Assembly (NCBI GenBank): GCA_025201805.1
Contig: MU619242.1
Span: forward strand, 206,745-264,121
Origin: Parasitella parasitica
Taxonomy: Eukaryota > Mucoromycota > Mucoromycetes > Mucorales > Mucoraceae
Direction of reading: 5' to 3'
Length of the DNA stretch: 57,377 bases
A program made the translations under genes and the position numbers. The notes beneath the pieces are model-generated. The model made no database searches and was not told the origin of the DNA. It saw only the letters and a list, made by a program, of their open reading frames with translations. Each line of letters opens with the position of its first letter. Within the stretch, counting starts at the first letter, position 1. Positions 23,790-35,766 of the stretch are shown here, piece after piece.

Positions 23790-26700
23790 TCGCGAAAACC
23801 GTGCACATCACTTGAATGGGAGAGGCAAAAACAATTATTTATTTTGAAATCGAGTCTAGAAATCAATGGAATGAAAATGAAGGATAAGAGGAAGACAAAT
23901 TTCTTTTGTCTCATGATTTAGGCATTGCTAACAAACGAGAAAATTAAAAAGGTTGGTAGATTGAGTAAACGGTTGTATTTCTCCACCCTTTACTTTAAAA
24001 TCATAGTATTGCATGATTTGTAACTTCTTTCTTTTTCTTTCCAATTTTTTCCATTTGTTATCAGAAAAGGAGATAAACCAAGGAAAAGGCAATAAAATCA
24101 CCAAAAAAACTCTCATGCGTAAGAGAACGACAATTTGAATGAATAAGACAAAATACTGTTACCAGCCTTGTAACGGATATGGTCTGGATAAGGAATACGG
24201 TACTCTGATATGGATTTACATTTATCAATATTAGGGTAATTTGTATATATTTTTAAGGAGTAAACGAGCAGAACTGATTCCGCTCACAGTCCAAAATGAA
24301 GGCAACACACATTGTTAGCACGATTATACTTGGTATATGCTGCACTTTATGCCTATTTTGTGCATTACCCAAATTACAAGTTACGTGATAATTCCACACC
24401 TTTTTTTTATTCTATTAACATACAGTATGTCACTCTTGCCTCTCACAAGGATAATATCTTTTGTGTTTTCCATGATAGTATCAATATTGTCGACATCATT
24501 GGTATTTAGAATATACATAGTTTGTGCAATAGGAAAAATAAACAAACATCCCTAATACGTGTAATCATTTGATGTACCGTACATCACACAACTGTAAAAG
24601 ATAGAGCAACTTTACAAGTGATAATCCAGCTGATTTTATTGGATAACCCCCTTTATACTAACTAGACGAGTGTGGGGTGCAAAAAGGGAGAAAGTTATTG
24701 TAGTGCTGTACATGCAAATCGAATGTGATTAAAGAAAGTTTTTAAGGGGCAAAATGTATTTGCTACAGCTTAATTCAGAGTATGACGATGAATGAGGAAA
24801 GAAAAGTGAGGGAAGCATATCTCTTGGCCATTGTGTACCCTCATACGATATTTGATGCATTTTTCTCGATAGGGAGAAAGTAGATAGTTTTTCCCTTATT
24901 CTTGAATACCGAGAATTTGTAATGATATTAACATCACGCAATTCTTTTTACGCTTAATATATATGTTTGTGTGTCTGTACGATAAACATGTATATCACAT
25001 TATACGAGATTTTACAATAGCCTTTCCTGTTTATTTTATATTGTCGATGAAGAGGACAAAAAAGGGATTAGATTAGGGGGTGGGGCAATGGGGAAGCTCC
25101 ACTGGGGGAACAAGATTATAAAAACATAAAAGCAAGGGGATCACACATTCTATTTGTTACAGAAGAAGCATTTTAGTATTCTTTTCATATCGCATTTACA
25201 AAATGCTAGTAGATATAACTAGAATATGACAAATCATTATACCTCTACGCCATGGATAAGACAGAATGGTGCTTTGTCTGCAGAAAACTACAATTATGAA
25301 TATATATATACGTGTATTTGACGTTTTATCTACAGACATGCATCACTACTATGTAAGGTCTCCTAATTATGATCATATTAATTGGTTTAAAAAAGACATT
25401 TTATATATGGTTAAATCCTTTGTTTTATGAAAAATCCTCAAATGATTATTTTTATATCATATTATATCAATGTGCATTATACCTATATGTTTTAGTTCCT
25501 TGCAAGAGTCATAACACAGGCCTATTCAAAAATTGAGTGATTAAATATGCTATGCTCCAGATTTTGAGGAGTTGAGTGTGGGTGGTGAGGCCAAGGAGAA
25601 GCTTCAGCATAAGTTTTGTTTGTATAATATACACAAATGAGTAGCAGAGATTCGATTGATTAAAATGTTCGATCCTGCTGTCGAGCAAACTGATTTTTAT
25701 TTTGATTCATGCTTTATTTTGATGATTCATATGACTTGCGTGTTGCTGCTGCTGCTGCCTCTAATGCATAGGAAATTATTATTTTCGAGTCAAAGGTTAA
25801 ATTTCGGTATGTTATGTAAATATGCATGTATATATATTATAATCATGGTATGTAAAAAAAAAAAAAAAATGTATAGGGTTCTGGTTGTAACTTGTATATA
25901 ACAAGATGCAATACCTATAGGAGATGGCTATTGCATGTTCAAATCCGAGATATTCTCTCACAAAAAAATTCAGGGATAAACCATGTAGGTTACATAAGAT
26001 ACTTTTTTATTTATGTATACACAAAAAAAAACTCGATTCGCATGCTTTGTGTGGTCCGAGATCCCTCAAATTTTGCCCTTTTTGAACAATCATTTTTTTT
26101 TTTTTTACTTATACCCTCATGTAGCAACAAGGATGGTAATACAAATTAATTCAGCTTTCTAATTACAAAATCGAGTTTCTTGTTGTAAAAAAAAGGTTTC
26201 GCGTGGATATAAAAAGCTTATATTAAAGAGTATCTAGTGCAACCAATATTTCAAAAAACAACTATATATAATCTCTGTCATACTCATATTATAAAAACAA
26301 CCCCCCCCCTCTTTCCTCCTCTTTAGATACCTTTTTGTATAAACATACGATAAAGTGACAACATTTTAATATCAAACTCTATATAAACATACATACATAC
26401 AAACAAATAATTGCTATCTGATTTTATTAAATACATTGCATGTGGATAGTCCAAGTCGAGTTGCTTGTGATATCAAAAATTCGAGTCCATTGATCGACAT
26501 TTGTAATGTTATACTGAGTTTATCGATTCTATTCTAATACAGAAGAACCGTCTCTACAGCAACTCCCATACATCTGTAATACTCCTTGTCTTTTTAAGGA
26601 ATAAAAGTGATTTTCGTTCTTCATTTTTATATATATTTAAACAAGGGGATGTGTTCTAGTCTTGGGGCAGAAAACCCAATTCACACCAATTTTAACTGTG

Positions 26701-27036
26701 AAATTCATAGTAGAGCCCCTTTAAAATATATATATACATATTGCTACCACTACCACTTGATTAGCGAGATTCTTGTCAATTCTATATAGGGGGAGGTGAG
26801 ACACAAGAAAGTAAGGGGGGACAGTGTGTATCCTCAAAAAGCAAAAAACAGAGCAAAAGAGAAAGCAAAATACCCCGCCCCCAAAGCTACTCCAATATAA
26901 ATAATATCAATGCAAGCAGTGTATCCCATAAACACACAATGTCTATAAAAGCACCTCCATTTGCAATGCCAATTTACCTTTTTCTCTCTTTTTTCTCTCT
27001 TCTCTTTCTCTCTCAATCAAAAACTATAATTTCAAC

Positions 27037-27879
27037 ATGTCTTTTCCATACTATCCAATGCTTGATAATTCTCAAGACACCACCATTATGTGCGATGACA
27101 ACCTACTATTCTCCATCATGCCTGCCAACATGATGATCAAGCAAGAGCAAATTGTCGCTGATGATCTTTTGTTGACTGCTGGTTATTACCCTCAGCTTTA
27201 CCAAGATTTCGCTGGAATTAGCTATCCTTCTAACGGCTACAGCTCTTGCAGTAGTAGCAGTAGTAACAACAGTGCTTATGACACTGCGTATTATGCGAAT
27301 GCGTCTACTCATGCTACCGGCCCAGTTTCTTCTGTCACTTGCTCTTCGTCTCCTTCATCCCATTACTCTTACGACAACTTATACTCGCCATCAGATTCAT
27401 TCACTAGCTTTGACTTTTTTTCACCAAACTCAACTTGCAACGACTCGTCTCTCTATGAATATTGGTCAAATAACTCCTCTCCAGCATTAGTAAATCAAAC
27501 ATTTGACGCATCGTACTTTGAACAATCCACCGCAGATGTTTTGGGAGATTCATTAAGCATGCCTTCATATACATCATCGTCATTACCATCCACATCAACG
27601 GCGAGCGTAGCAACTTTATCCGGCAGAAAAAAGCCTCAAATTGAAGGAAAACCTTACTCATGTTCAACCTGTCGGCGCGCATTTGCTCGTAAGCACGATC
27701 TACAGCGCCATGTTCGTGTCCACACTGGTGATAAACCCTACATGTGTCCTTGCTGCAAGAAGACATTTGCTCGTACAGATGCACTGAAGAGACATTTACG
27801 CATGGAAGACCAATGCCGTCAAAGCGATGAAGTACAAGCATTGAAAGAAACTGGCAGAAAACGATACAAAAATTTGTAA
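27037..27879 (+). CDS. C2H2 zinc-finger transcription factor
   Basis: Single-exon gene, 280 aa. Residues 1-200 are a Ser/Tyr/Asn/Thr-rich low-complexity region, probably an activation domain. At the C-terminus are two adjacent zinc fingers, about 208-230 'CSTCRRAFARKHDLQRHVRVH' and about 236-260. The second is Cys2-His-Cys type (CPCCKKTF...RHLRMEDQC), a form common in fungal 'FARxDALKRHLR' factors. The linker TGDKPY is the standard TGEKP-type linker. Such proteins bind DNA in the nucleus. Mucorales have many paralogues, and I cannot name the orthologue. The ATG follows a CT-rich leader. The long gene-free stretch upstream leaves room for complex regulation. Confidence 0.9.
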   Translation: MSFPYYPMLDNSQDTTIMCDDNLLFSIMPANMMIKQEQIVADDLLLTAGYYPQLYQDFAGISYPSNGYSSCSSSSSNNSAYDTAYYANASTHATGPVSSVTCSSSPSSHYSYDNLYSPSDSFTSFDFFSPNSTCNDSSLYEYWSNNSSPALVNQTFDASYFEQSTADVLGDSLSMPSYTSSSLPSTSTASVATLSGRKKPQIEGKPYSCSTCRRAFARKHDLQRHVRVHTGDKPYMCPCCKKTFARTDALKRHLRMEDQCRQSDEVQALKETGRKRYKNL

Positions 27880-29292
27880 ATGACCTGTTTTCTCTCACCC
27901 GCTCTCTCTCTCGCTCTCTTTATCACACTCCCTTCCTGATTATATACATACATACATACATATATACATATATCTACTACATTCTTTAGCCAAAACTCGC
28001 CTTTCAAGAAACCAACAATTACAAAAAAAAACAAAACAAAAAGAAGACTGTTGACAGTTATCTTTTTCCACTTTACATACTGTCATATCGCTCCGTTTTT
28101 TCTCGCAACTTCCCTCGCTCCTCGCCTTTAAATAATGACTATATGATTCCTCCAACACATACAAAAAAAACCAAAAAAAATATCACCACTCCTGCCCAAT
28201 TTTCCCCAAGTTTGCCTTGCTTGTTTATTCCCCTTTACAATTATGCTTTCATTTTTTTTTTTTTTTTATCTTTATTATGCTTTTTTTTTTATCATATCGT
28301 TTTATTTCATGAAATGGAAATTTAAATATCTTAGTCGTTAGTCGTAGTTTTAGTTTTAGTATAGTTTATCAATGCACAGATAAACAAAACATTTGTAAAT
28401 ATTATTTGGTAGCAATAACAATAAAAAACCTTTGAATTGAATTTTTTAATGCAGACATCCTGATTTAATTGGAAAAGTCAGGGATAACTGATATTATTTA
28501 TCTCCACATGTACTTCTCGGGATACTCTTTTTATGTACCTCATCTGGTTCTCATGACAAAGGTTTAACCTTTGTATTTATTAATCACGTCCTTAAATCAA
28601 AGATCGACCTTTTTTCAATAAATCAGATGTACATTCTCCCAAACAATTTTTTTCTTTACTAGCGCCGCGTGTGTATGTATGTGTGTGTGTGTGTTTTTTT
28701 TTACCATGGCAGTTTACATTATTGATGTTATAAACTGTGTGTTTATGTGTATATATATGGTGATAGTCAGGTGTTAATATCTGAAAAAGTTGAAAAGCAA
28801 GTTGCTGACCCGACAACTTGGTGAAGCTTAACTTTATAGAGTTTTTTTTTTTTTTGCGTTTCAACATAAACAAATGCGCGTTGTTGTATATTCTTGTAAT
28901 GTTTATTTATACATGTATTCTTCTATTTTTTATTAATTGCTTCTTCAGGTATTAATGAGGATAGGAGTAAAGATTGGAAGCAAATTCGGCTGATCACTTT
29001 GTATCTATAAACGGTTACATGATTAAAATACAAAAAGTGGGTCTGGGCTGAATGTAAGCTGCACTGCCTTGTGTTGTGTGTACTGTTAGGAGTCTTCTGC
29101 ATCTATATATATTTATGTGATGGCGATAACTCGAAAAAGAACCGTTTTTTTTCTCATGCACACTAAAGCTACTCAAGGTTACCTTGAAAATTGTAGAAAT
29201 GCAAGAAATATATTTATTTGTTTGGGTAAAAGGTTTTGTGTGTGTATATAAAGAGAGAGTTGGGGAGTAAAAAGTATCTAAAATGGGCTTGG
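27880..29292. other. Intergenic between C2H2 factor and ABC ATPase (convergent 3' ends)
   Basis: 1.4 kb of 3' flanking DNA between two convergent genes, very rich in T and A runs and (TG)n/(TA)n dinucleotides (28675-28695, 28749-28760). AATAAA-like words occur near 28410-28420. No gene is recognised; short open frames here are low-complexity. Confidence 0.5.
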
Positions 29293-30188
29293 CTAAAACG
29301 AAATGGATATTTCAGTGGCACCGCTACCGTCCAGTTCGTCCTCTTCGTCTTTTATATTATTGAAAGCAAGTCTTGGTAATACAAGGGAGCGAGTAGCTAC
29401 TCGTTCTTCTTGCTGAGGACTATGTGTGATCCAAATACATGTGCGTCCCTTCAAAGTGTTTTCTACCAACAACGTAGACTCTGGGTCCAACGCAGAAGTA
29501 GGTTCTATCAAAGAGCATCAGTCAGACTACCCGTTGATATTTTTGTTTATCAAAATATAATACCATCCAAGAGTAAAACCTCAGGATTTAGTGCCAGCGC
29601 AATTGCTAATGCGGCTCTCTGCATTTCGCCACCTGATAGATAATTCCAATTCTCATTGAAATGAGCAGCAGACAAGTTCCAATCCTTGCCAATTCTGATC
29701 TATTGCTCATATTATCAACATCGATATCTCACNNNNNNNNNNAAAAAAAAAAAAAAAAAAAAGAAAACAATGGCTTACTGGGTCATCAAAGTATTTGCCC
29801 TTCTGGGAAACGTATTTTTTTGCCATATTGAATAAATCCATGGGGGTTCCAGGATGAATAGCAGGTCGTTGAGGCACATACATAACTCTTGATCTCCATG
29901 TAGGGATGCCGAAATGGCATGGTGATTTACCATTTAGATTTGTTTGACCAGACGTATATGGAGTCAACTCTGCTAGACACTTTAATAAAGTCGTCTTTCT
30001 GTTATAAGCAGAGATTAGGAAGTGAGTCCCAATGTAATATAAATATATTTTAAGATTTACCCTGCACCACTAGGTCCTCGCAAGACCAGAATGTCGCCCT
30101 TATCCAATGCAATATTAACATCTTTGAATAGCCATCTACCATCACTAAGCTTCATGGATATACCCTCTGCTTGAAACACGGTAGCCAT
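29293..30188 (-). CDS. Stand-alone ABC ATPase, FetA/YbbL/STAR1-like
   Basis: Four exons on the minus strand (30188-30061, 29998-29779, 29699-29564, 29504-29293) join in phase and give 231 aa. Intron 2 holds a 10-N assembly gap beside a long A/T homopolymer. This is a complete nucleotide-binding domain without membrane segments: Walker A 'GPSGAGKTTLLK' (split by intron 1), Q-loop 'VPQRP', signature 'LSGGEMQRAALA', Walker B 'LLLDEPTSALD' (split by intron 3) and H-loop 'WITHSPQQ'. Length and single-NBD layout resemble bacterial FetA/YbbL and plant STAR1, which pair with a separate membrane partner for metal or UDP-glucose transport. No partner is encoded in this window. Substrate unknown; membrane-associated if it has a partner. 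Confidence 0.85.
29733..29742. other. Assembly gap (10 N) in ABC ATPase intron 2
   Basis: Ten N directly followed by about 19 A. The gap falls inside the intron 29700-29778, so the coding frame is not affected, but the intron's true length is unknown. Confidence 0.99.
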
Positions 30189-30632
30189 TGTATCGAGATT
30201 AATATCAAATAATGAAATATGAAACAAAGGTCTAGGTTTTTTTTTACATGTACCCTCAGATGCCTCTGCCCTCTGCCGTTGCTCTGTGACGTATCAAGTT
30301 AGGCCGTTACACACTCATGATAAAGAAGCCAAACTCGGTGCAAAAATGGATGTTCATTTATCAAAATATGTATAGGAAATTGATTGTAATTAAACAGGAG
30401 CAAGTAAATGGTGAACCATTATTAATTTTAATCAAATCGTTTGGTTGGGCTATTTTATTGTTTAGGAGTTGTTCTTTGGAGGTGGTGGAGGTGGTGTTGT
30501 TGTTGTTGCATGCTCTTTAATTTTTTGTGTGCGTGTGTGAGACTTTTAAAATTCCATTCAAACAAACCATATAATACACCTACTCGTCTTTTTCTATTTT
30601 TCTCTTTTCTTTCATAATATAACAACTGTATT
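30189..30632. promoter_or_regulatory. Shared divergent promoter region of ABC ATPase and LAMMER kinase
   Basis: 444 bases separate two divergent starts (30188 minus, 30633 plus), so both promoters lie here. A GGTGGAGGTGG motif repeat with a GTTGTTGTTGTTG run sits at 30480-30510, and a CT-rich leader precedes the kinase ATG. No further gene seen. Confidence 0.5.
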
Positions 30633-32465
30633 ATGGCCGCTAAACCACAGCACAAACGAAAGAGAAGTTGGGAAAAAGATTTTTACAAGAATGGAGCACC
30701 CACTGAGGTGATTATTATATCTGACTCTCCAACTCCAACACCTCCACCTTCTCAGCCAAAAGCTACAAATTCATCTTCATCCTCATCTTCAGGCAGCCAT
30801 GACTCTCTATATCCATCAAACAAAAGACGCTATCTGCTTGAGCCTGACCACAAAAAGGTGTATAAAAATACCAGCGATCTCTCGATAAATCAAAGTAAGT
30901 ATACGCCCTCTTGCACTACTGGGTTACATGGTTACCAACATTTTGTGCATCAAACATCAGATTTGTCGTCGTTTCATTTCTTCCCAGCAAGTACACTATA
31001 TCCAGCGCCACTACCACCACCAAATTCAACAGCACCAGCGCTGCCGCCATCCACATTAGCGGCTGCTCACATATCAACCACATTACATCAATTACCAGCA
31101 GCACCAGCAGCAACAGCGCTTCATAGGAGACCTGTCCAAACAGCGACCACAGCCAAAGCAGAGCCAGTAGAGGTAAAATACATGTATAGCCTAATTGACA
31201 TTGTTACGCTAACAATGAAATTTTAACGGCACGTAGGTTTACGATGATAAAGATGGACATTACATTGTTCGACCAAATGAATCGCTAACGCAACAATGTG
31301 AGTCCCTTACATTAATAATGATTGATTTTCCTAACAACAGTCAACAGATAAAATCATGAGATTACTAGGCCAAGGCACATTTGGCAAAGTGGTAGAGTGC
31401 TATGACAGAGTTCGCCGAACATACTGTGCCATTAAAATCATCCGTGCCATTCCAAAATACAGAGACGCAAGTAAGATTGAGATTCGAGTCTTGAATACTT
31501 TGAAACAGCATGATCCCCTTAATCTCAAGTGAGTTGTCTTTTTCTTTTTGTTTTTTTGCTTTTTGGCTCGAACACTCAACTAACAGCATTTCTTAGCCAA
31601 TGCATTCATTTGATCGAGTGGTTCGATTTTCGTAATCATGTTTGCATGGTGTTTGACCTCCTGGGCCCATCCGTGTTCGATTTCCTCAAATCAAATCAGT
31701 TCAGACCGTTTCCATCAACCCAAATTCAACAATTATCAAAGCAGTTGATCACCAGTGTAGCATGTAAGCGCATCTTTTGCAACAGTTCATCATGGACATC
31801 TCTTACTAACATTGCAAAAAGTCTTGCATGACCTCAAGTTAGTTCATACCGATTTAAAACCCGAAAACATTCTGCTTGTCGGCCGAACCTCAAAGACAGA
31901 CATCCGCTTAATTGATTTTGGATCTGCTACTTTTGAAAAGGATTATCATTCAGCTGTGGTGTCCACTCGACACTATAGAGCACCTGAGATTATCCTGGGG
32001 ATGGGCTGGTCCTATCCATGTGATCTGTGGTCTATCGGCTGCATCCTAGTGGAGTTCTTTACTGGTGATGCTCTTTTTCAAACTCACGACAACCTAGAAC
32101 ACTTGGCCATGATGAACACCGTACTAGGCCCATTGCCTCAACACATGGTTTTGTCTGCTAATAAAGAGGGCCAAAAGTTCTTTTATAAAGAGAGTAAAAA
32201 ACTTAGATATCCTACGACAAAGACGACCAAGCAGAGCAAGAAATTTGTGAGTGTCTTGAAGCCTCTTGAAGTAAGTGTTGTTATATTCAGAAAAATAAGC
32301 TTCCTTTATCTGACAACTAGGCAATTGTAGGAAATAATCGCGCCTGGAGACAATCAGCACAATATTTTCCTGTTGGACTTATTGAAAAAACTACTCGTCT
32401 ATGAACCCAGTCAACGTATATCTGCTAGAGAAGCTCTTCGCCACCCATTCCTTTCATGCTGTTAA
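30633..32465 (+). CDS. LAMMER-family dual-specificity protein kinase (Clk/Kns1-like)
   Basis: Seven exons (30633-30894, 30988-31172, 31237-31297, 31348-31528, 31597-31763, 31822-32270, 32331-32465) join in phase and give 479 aa. Intron 1 (93 bp) is stop-free and a multiple of three, so retention would keep the frame. Residues 1-150 are a Pro/Ser/Thr/Ala-rich arm with a basic start. The kinase domain (about 165-475) has the Gly loop '[13 protein letters not shown]', the ATP Lys in 'CAIKII', catalytic '[10 protein letters not shown]', DFG as 'DFGSATFE', and the diagnostic 'EHLAMM' (LAMMER motif). The family phosphorylates SR splicing factors and RNA polymerase III regulators in the nucleus. Identification secure. 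Confidence 0.95.
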
Positions 32466-32574
32466 ATCTGTAATGTAATTCTTTTTGTATACCACCCTCT
32501 TCTATATATAATACACGTTTTCAAACATAAACATCAGTAAAAGCTTAACCTTTTTCCTCCCCCTCCCCCCCAAA

Positions 32575-32575
<1 letters not shown>

Positions 32576-32608
<33 letters not shown>
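32576..32608 (+). repeat. A33 homopolymer
   Basis: 33 consecutive A in the 3' flank between the convergent LAMMER kinase and CDC6 genes, after a C-rich stretch. Length may be inaccurate. Confidence 0.9.
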
Positions 32609-32609
<1 letters not shown>

Positions 32610-32742
32610 CACATTGTCAAATAAACACTTGGTATTATGTATATTTATATATAAGATTGCAAAGTATGAAATGGAGTGCGTGTGAGCGAGGGCTGAGTGG
32701 TATAAGAGTATTTATATGCGTATTTATGTGGTGAAAAGATTC

Positions 32743-34615
32743 TTAATATCCTGATTTTTTCATGCTTTCGTCCATCCAAGATTTCAAGATTGGCATGTCA
32801 TTGATCATTTGAATAATTTCATTCTCTTGGACATTCACTTGAATCTTTCGCGTCCTATCTTCTTTGCTTTTACCCAGAGTAAGTATGCTTGACGTTTCCA
32901 GCAGGGTAAATAAATCATTCAATTCTGTTCTCGATACTGCTGAAATTGCTGTGGATGTGTCTGAGCATAATATACTATATTGTTCACGAAACTAACAAAG
33001 GCAGAGGTGAATAAAGTGATCATGAACAATGAAAAACTGCAATTACCTTGCCCATAACAAGTTGGTCCTTCTTGTTGCCCTTTTTGCACTGGCGAAGCAT
33101 AATCAAGATAACACCCAAGACAATCTTTTGTTGTAAATTCAGCTGCTTCAGCTTTTGGGCTGTAGAGCTTCCAAACACTACATTTAAAACCTTCATGACA
33201 TGTATTACAGTGACTTTAGGCTCTTGTGTCGCCGGCAGTGACGCACCATTTCCTCGCTGTTCACCCAGTACAGTAGTGTTGACAGCAGCAGCGCTTCTTT
33301 TCTTTTGCTCCATTTCTGCAAGTTCAATAGCTTGGCGGCAAACGTCCAAAGCAGTTCTTAAATCGCCCATTGATGCAGCTACTTTACGGGCACACAACTC
33401 AATCGCGTTAGCTTGGATCAAAGGTGCTGGCGTACCGTCAGTAGGCTTGCATGGAGGAGCAAATGGGTCCTCGGGGTCTTCAATCAACGAAAACAGACGA
33501 TCCCTGATGATGCTGGTGATTTCTGTTACTTGGTAAGGGTTAAAATTCAACAATTGGGGTTCGCAGTTCTTTGCTCGAAGACGAGGCAATATGCGATCTG
33601 TTAAGTCTAACGCATTCGCAATTCCGATAAGAACTAATTGAGAAGTAGGTAGTGAGGCCCATTCGAAAATCTTGTAAAGGACTTCCTGGTCTCTTGTAAT
33701 TAATGAGTCAATTTCATCTAAAATAACAACACTAATTTATGAAAAGATCGTTAAAATATCGATTGTATGTAAGCATAGTATTTCTTTCTTACTTGAGTTT
33801 GTTCTTATTAGAGTTTATCAGCTCTTCGGCTTGTTTAACAACGTCTTGCTGGATATTTGCAGTAGGTTTCAATTCTTCTATCAGCTTTTGGTAGATTTGC
33901 TTGGGTTCCCTGACACTCATACAATTTACAACAACGGTTGAAACATGATGAGAACGCAGTGCCATAATGTCATCTTCCATAAGCCGCATGACTTCAGTGA
34001 GCATGGCTGTTTTTCCAGTACCTGGCATCCCAGAAACATAAAGGCAACCAGGTTTGTTAGCTACGACATGCTGCTTCCAAAACGAAAGCATTTGTTCTCT
34101 TTCATCCCCCCGGCCGATGAGTCTAGAAGGAATAGCTGTGCGTCTGAATACAGCCTTCGCTTTCTGATACAACGTCTCTTGTTGCTTGCATTTGCTTTCC
34201 TTGCGGTTGTTGATGTTGCTGTTGGTTAGTCCTTTGGATTTAAGGTAGACGTTTCGGCCATTAGGTGATTGCACTGTAAAACAAAAATAAACACATTAGG
34301 CTTATGATTGAAAGAACATGACGAGCTTACATTGTGCTAATTCCAGCTCTTTTGTAATGTTTCTGATATTTTGTGGCGTCTCTGGCTTTGTGTTGCTTGT
34401 CTTTTGTTTTCTGGTAGGTGTAGAAGGTGGCGAAGGCAAATTTTCCACATCATCTGTGGTTCTTCGCTTGGTGCCTGACATTTTGGTTTCTTAAAATTTT
34501 GTTGTAATAGATCGTTCGTGAATGAAAACTTACCTGCTCTCGTGGGCGATCTTTGTTGTTTGCTCTTATTGTCGAGTGATGACAATCTACTGCTTGAGCG
34601 AGTACGTTGTAACAT
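32743..34615 (-). CDS. CDC6: Cdc6 replication-licensing ATPase
   Basis: Five exons on the minus strand (34615-34534, 34489-34331, 34273-33793, 33731-33047, 32991-32743) join in phase and give 551 aa. The first intron is only 44 bp. The N-terminal arm (about 1-120) is basic and Ser/Thr-Pro rich (SPPSTPTRK), typical of CDK target sites and nuclear import. The AAA+ domain has Walker A 'GMPGTGKT', Walker B 'VVILDEID', a sensor-1 region 'GIANALDLTDR' and an ORC/Cdc6 lid 'RLRAKNCEPQLLNF'. A C-terminal winged-helix part follows. It loads the MCM helicase with ORC and Cdt1 at origins. Length and lack of a BAH domain favour Cdc6 over Orc1. A low-complexity insert (about 355-410) splits the lid. Confidence 0.93.
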
Positions 34616-35182
34616 TTTATTAAGCAATTGAACAAAGAAAAAAGTTTTAATTCTCCCTCTTTCTTTCGTATAGATGTGAACGCGTTTTACGCTTGTTTAG
34701 CGCGTCACCCATCCTCCATCAGTTGTTGGGCTCTCTCGGATAATAGTTTACAATAGGCTTGCGTTCCCGTTGACACAGCTTCAAGGAGGCAATTGTTGCT
34801 CTGCGCATACAATGTTTGAATATGCCCCTTGAAAGCCTCTTACTTTCTAGAAGGAACATGCTCATACATTAAAAAATAACAGGTTTAATCGGCAGGTTTG
34901 ATCATGAGTATTATTACCAGTATCATCATGTGAATAAGAAGTAAATATGTCTGCTGATGTGCTATGTATTCTCGATATCATCGTACAATTCAACATTATA
35001 GAACTGATATTTGAGCTGTTTCATAAAAAATATAACCAATCCTTCCTCAGAAAGCCCTGCTATGTATGTATGCTTACTTATTCAAAAGGTATTTCAGTTA
35101 TAAACATCTTTTTTGTTCTGCTATGCTCGTTTCCTCTATCATTGCTGTACCCATAGAATACAATGGTTACCCATTATATCAA

Positions 35183-35390
35183 CTCAGTTGTCATGGCGAC
35201 CGTTCTTGATCATATTTAAGTTTAAATGTCGTTGGTAATCCTATAATAAATGAAACTAATTGACATTTGTCTTGTACCAGAAACCATTTATTTGGGTTCT
35301 ACTTATTGTAGTCTTCGAAGCTAAACTTCATCAATAAATGATTCATAATAACAATGATTAGCTGATTAAATATAAATAGGTCCTAACTAC
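35183..35390 (-). repeat. Left terminal inverted repeat
   Basis: About 208 bases beginning ctcagttgtcatggcgaccg. It is the reverse complement of 22181-22395 with scattered substitutions and short gaps, and inverted relative to 36541-36650. It carries an X-box-like palindrome at 35187-35200. Confidence 0.7.
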
Positions 35391-35496
35391 GATTCTGTTG
35401 TAATCTTGTTAGGCAATTAAATGTCAAGCAAGATATATGATCGTATACATGAATTCATTCAAGCAGATTCATCCTATATAAATTGACAATTTCTAA

Positions 35497-35766
35497 TTAC
35501 TCAATAAATTCATTAGTTTTGTATCTGGTAAACTTAACAATCTTTATTACTTTCTTATTCCTGTTATCATATATGATTATCTGCTTGCTTTTTTTAAGAT
35601 CTGGCACACCAAATTTCTCAACAGAAATTCATTTTAGCCCCTATAATTCTAGTAAGGAAACAGCATCGATATCAGGTTTTTGGATTTTCAGGAATAGATC
35701 AATATTGTTTTCAAATGCACTGATGAATTGGTCCGTGCCTTGACAGTTGATAAAATCTGCCCTATC
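35497..35766 (-). pseudogene. Relic reading frame inside the inverted-repeat element
   Basis: On the minus strand 90 codons share one frame, broken by two stops (TAG, TGA) in the middle. Protein-like segments: 'DQFISAFENNIDLFLKIQKP' before the stops, and 'VEKFGVPDLKKSKQIIIYDN' plus 'KVIKIVKFTRYKTNEFIE' after them. Probably a remnant of a protein carried by the element; family not recognised. Confidence 0.4.

Larger units (their letters stand above)
20871..27036. other. 6.2-kb region without intact genes
   Basis: The longest gene-poor stretch in the window. It is very AT-rich with T, A and (TA)n runs. I find no intact gene on either strand. It contains two decayed reading frames (21131-21400, 23523-23789), a repeat copy (22181-22395) shared with the element at 35.2-36.65 kb, and a short coding-like fragment at 25545-25640. 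The final about 100 bases are a CT-rich leader just before the C2H2 factor gene at 27037. It may act partly as a long promoter for that factor, and otherwise looks like mobile-element debris. Confidence 0.6.

Noticed and set aside
25656-25901. 81-codon open frame rich in Leu, Ile and Lys
   Set aside because: Low-complexity reading through (CTG)n, TA-rich and A15 sequence; no supporting feature.
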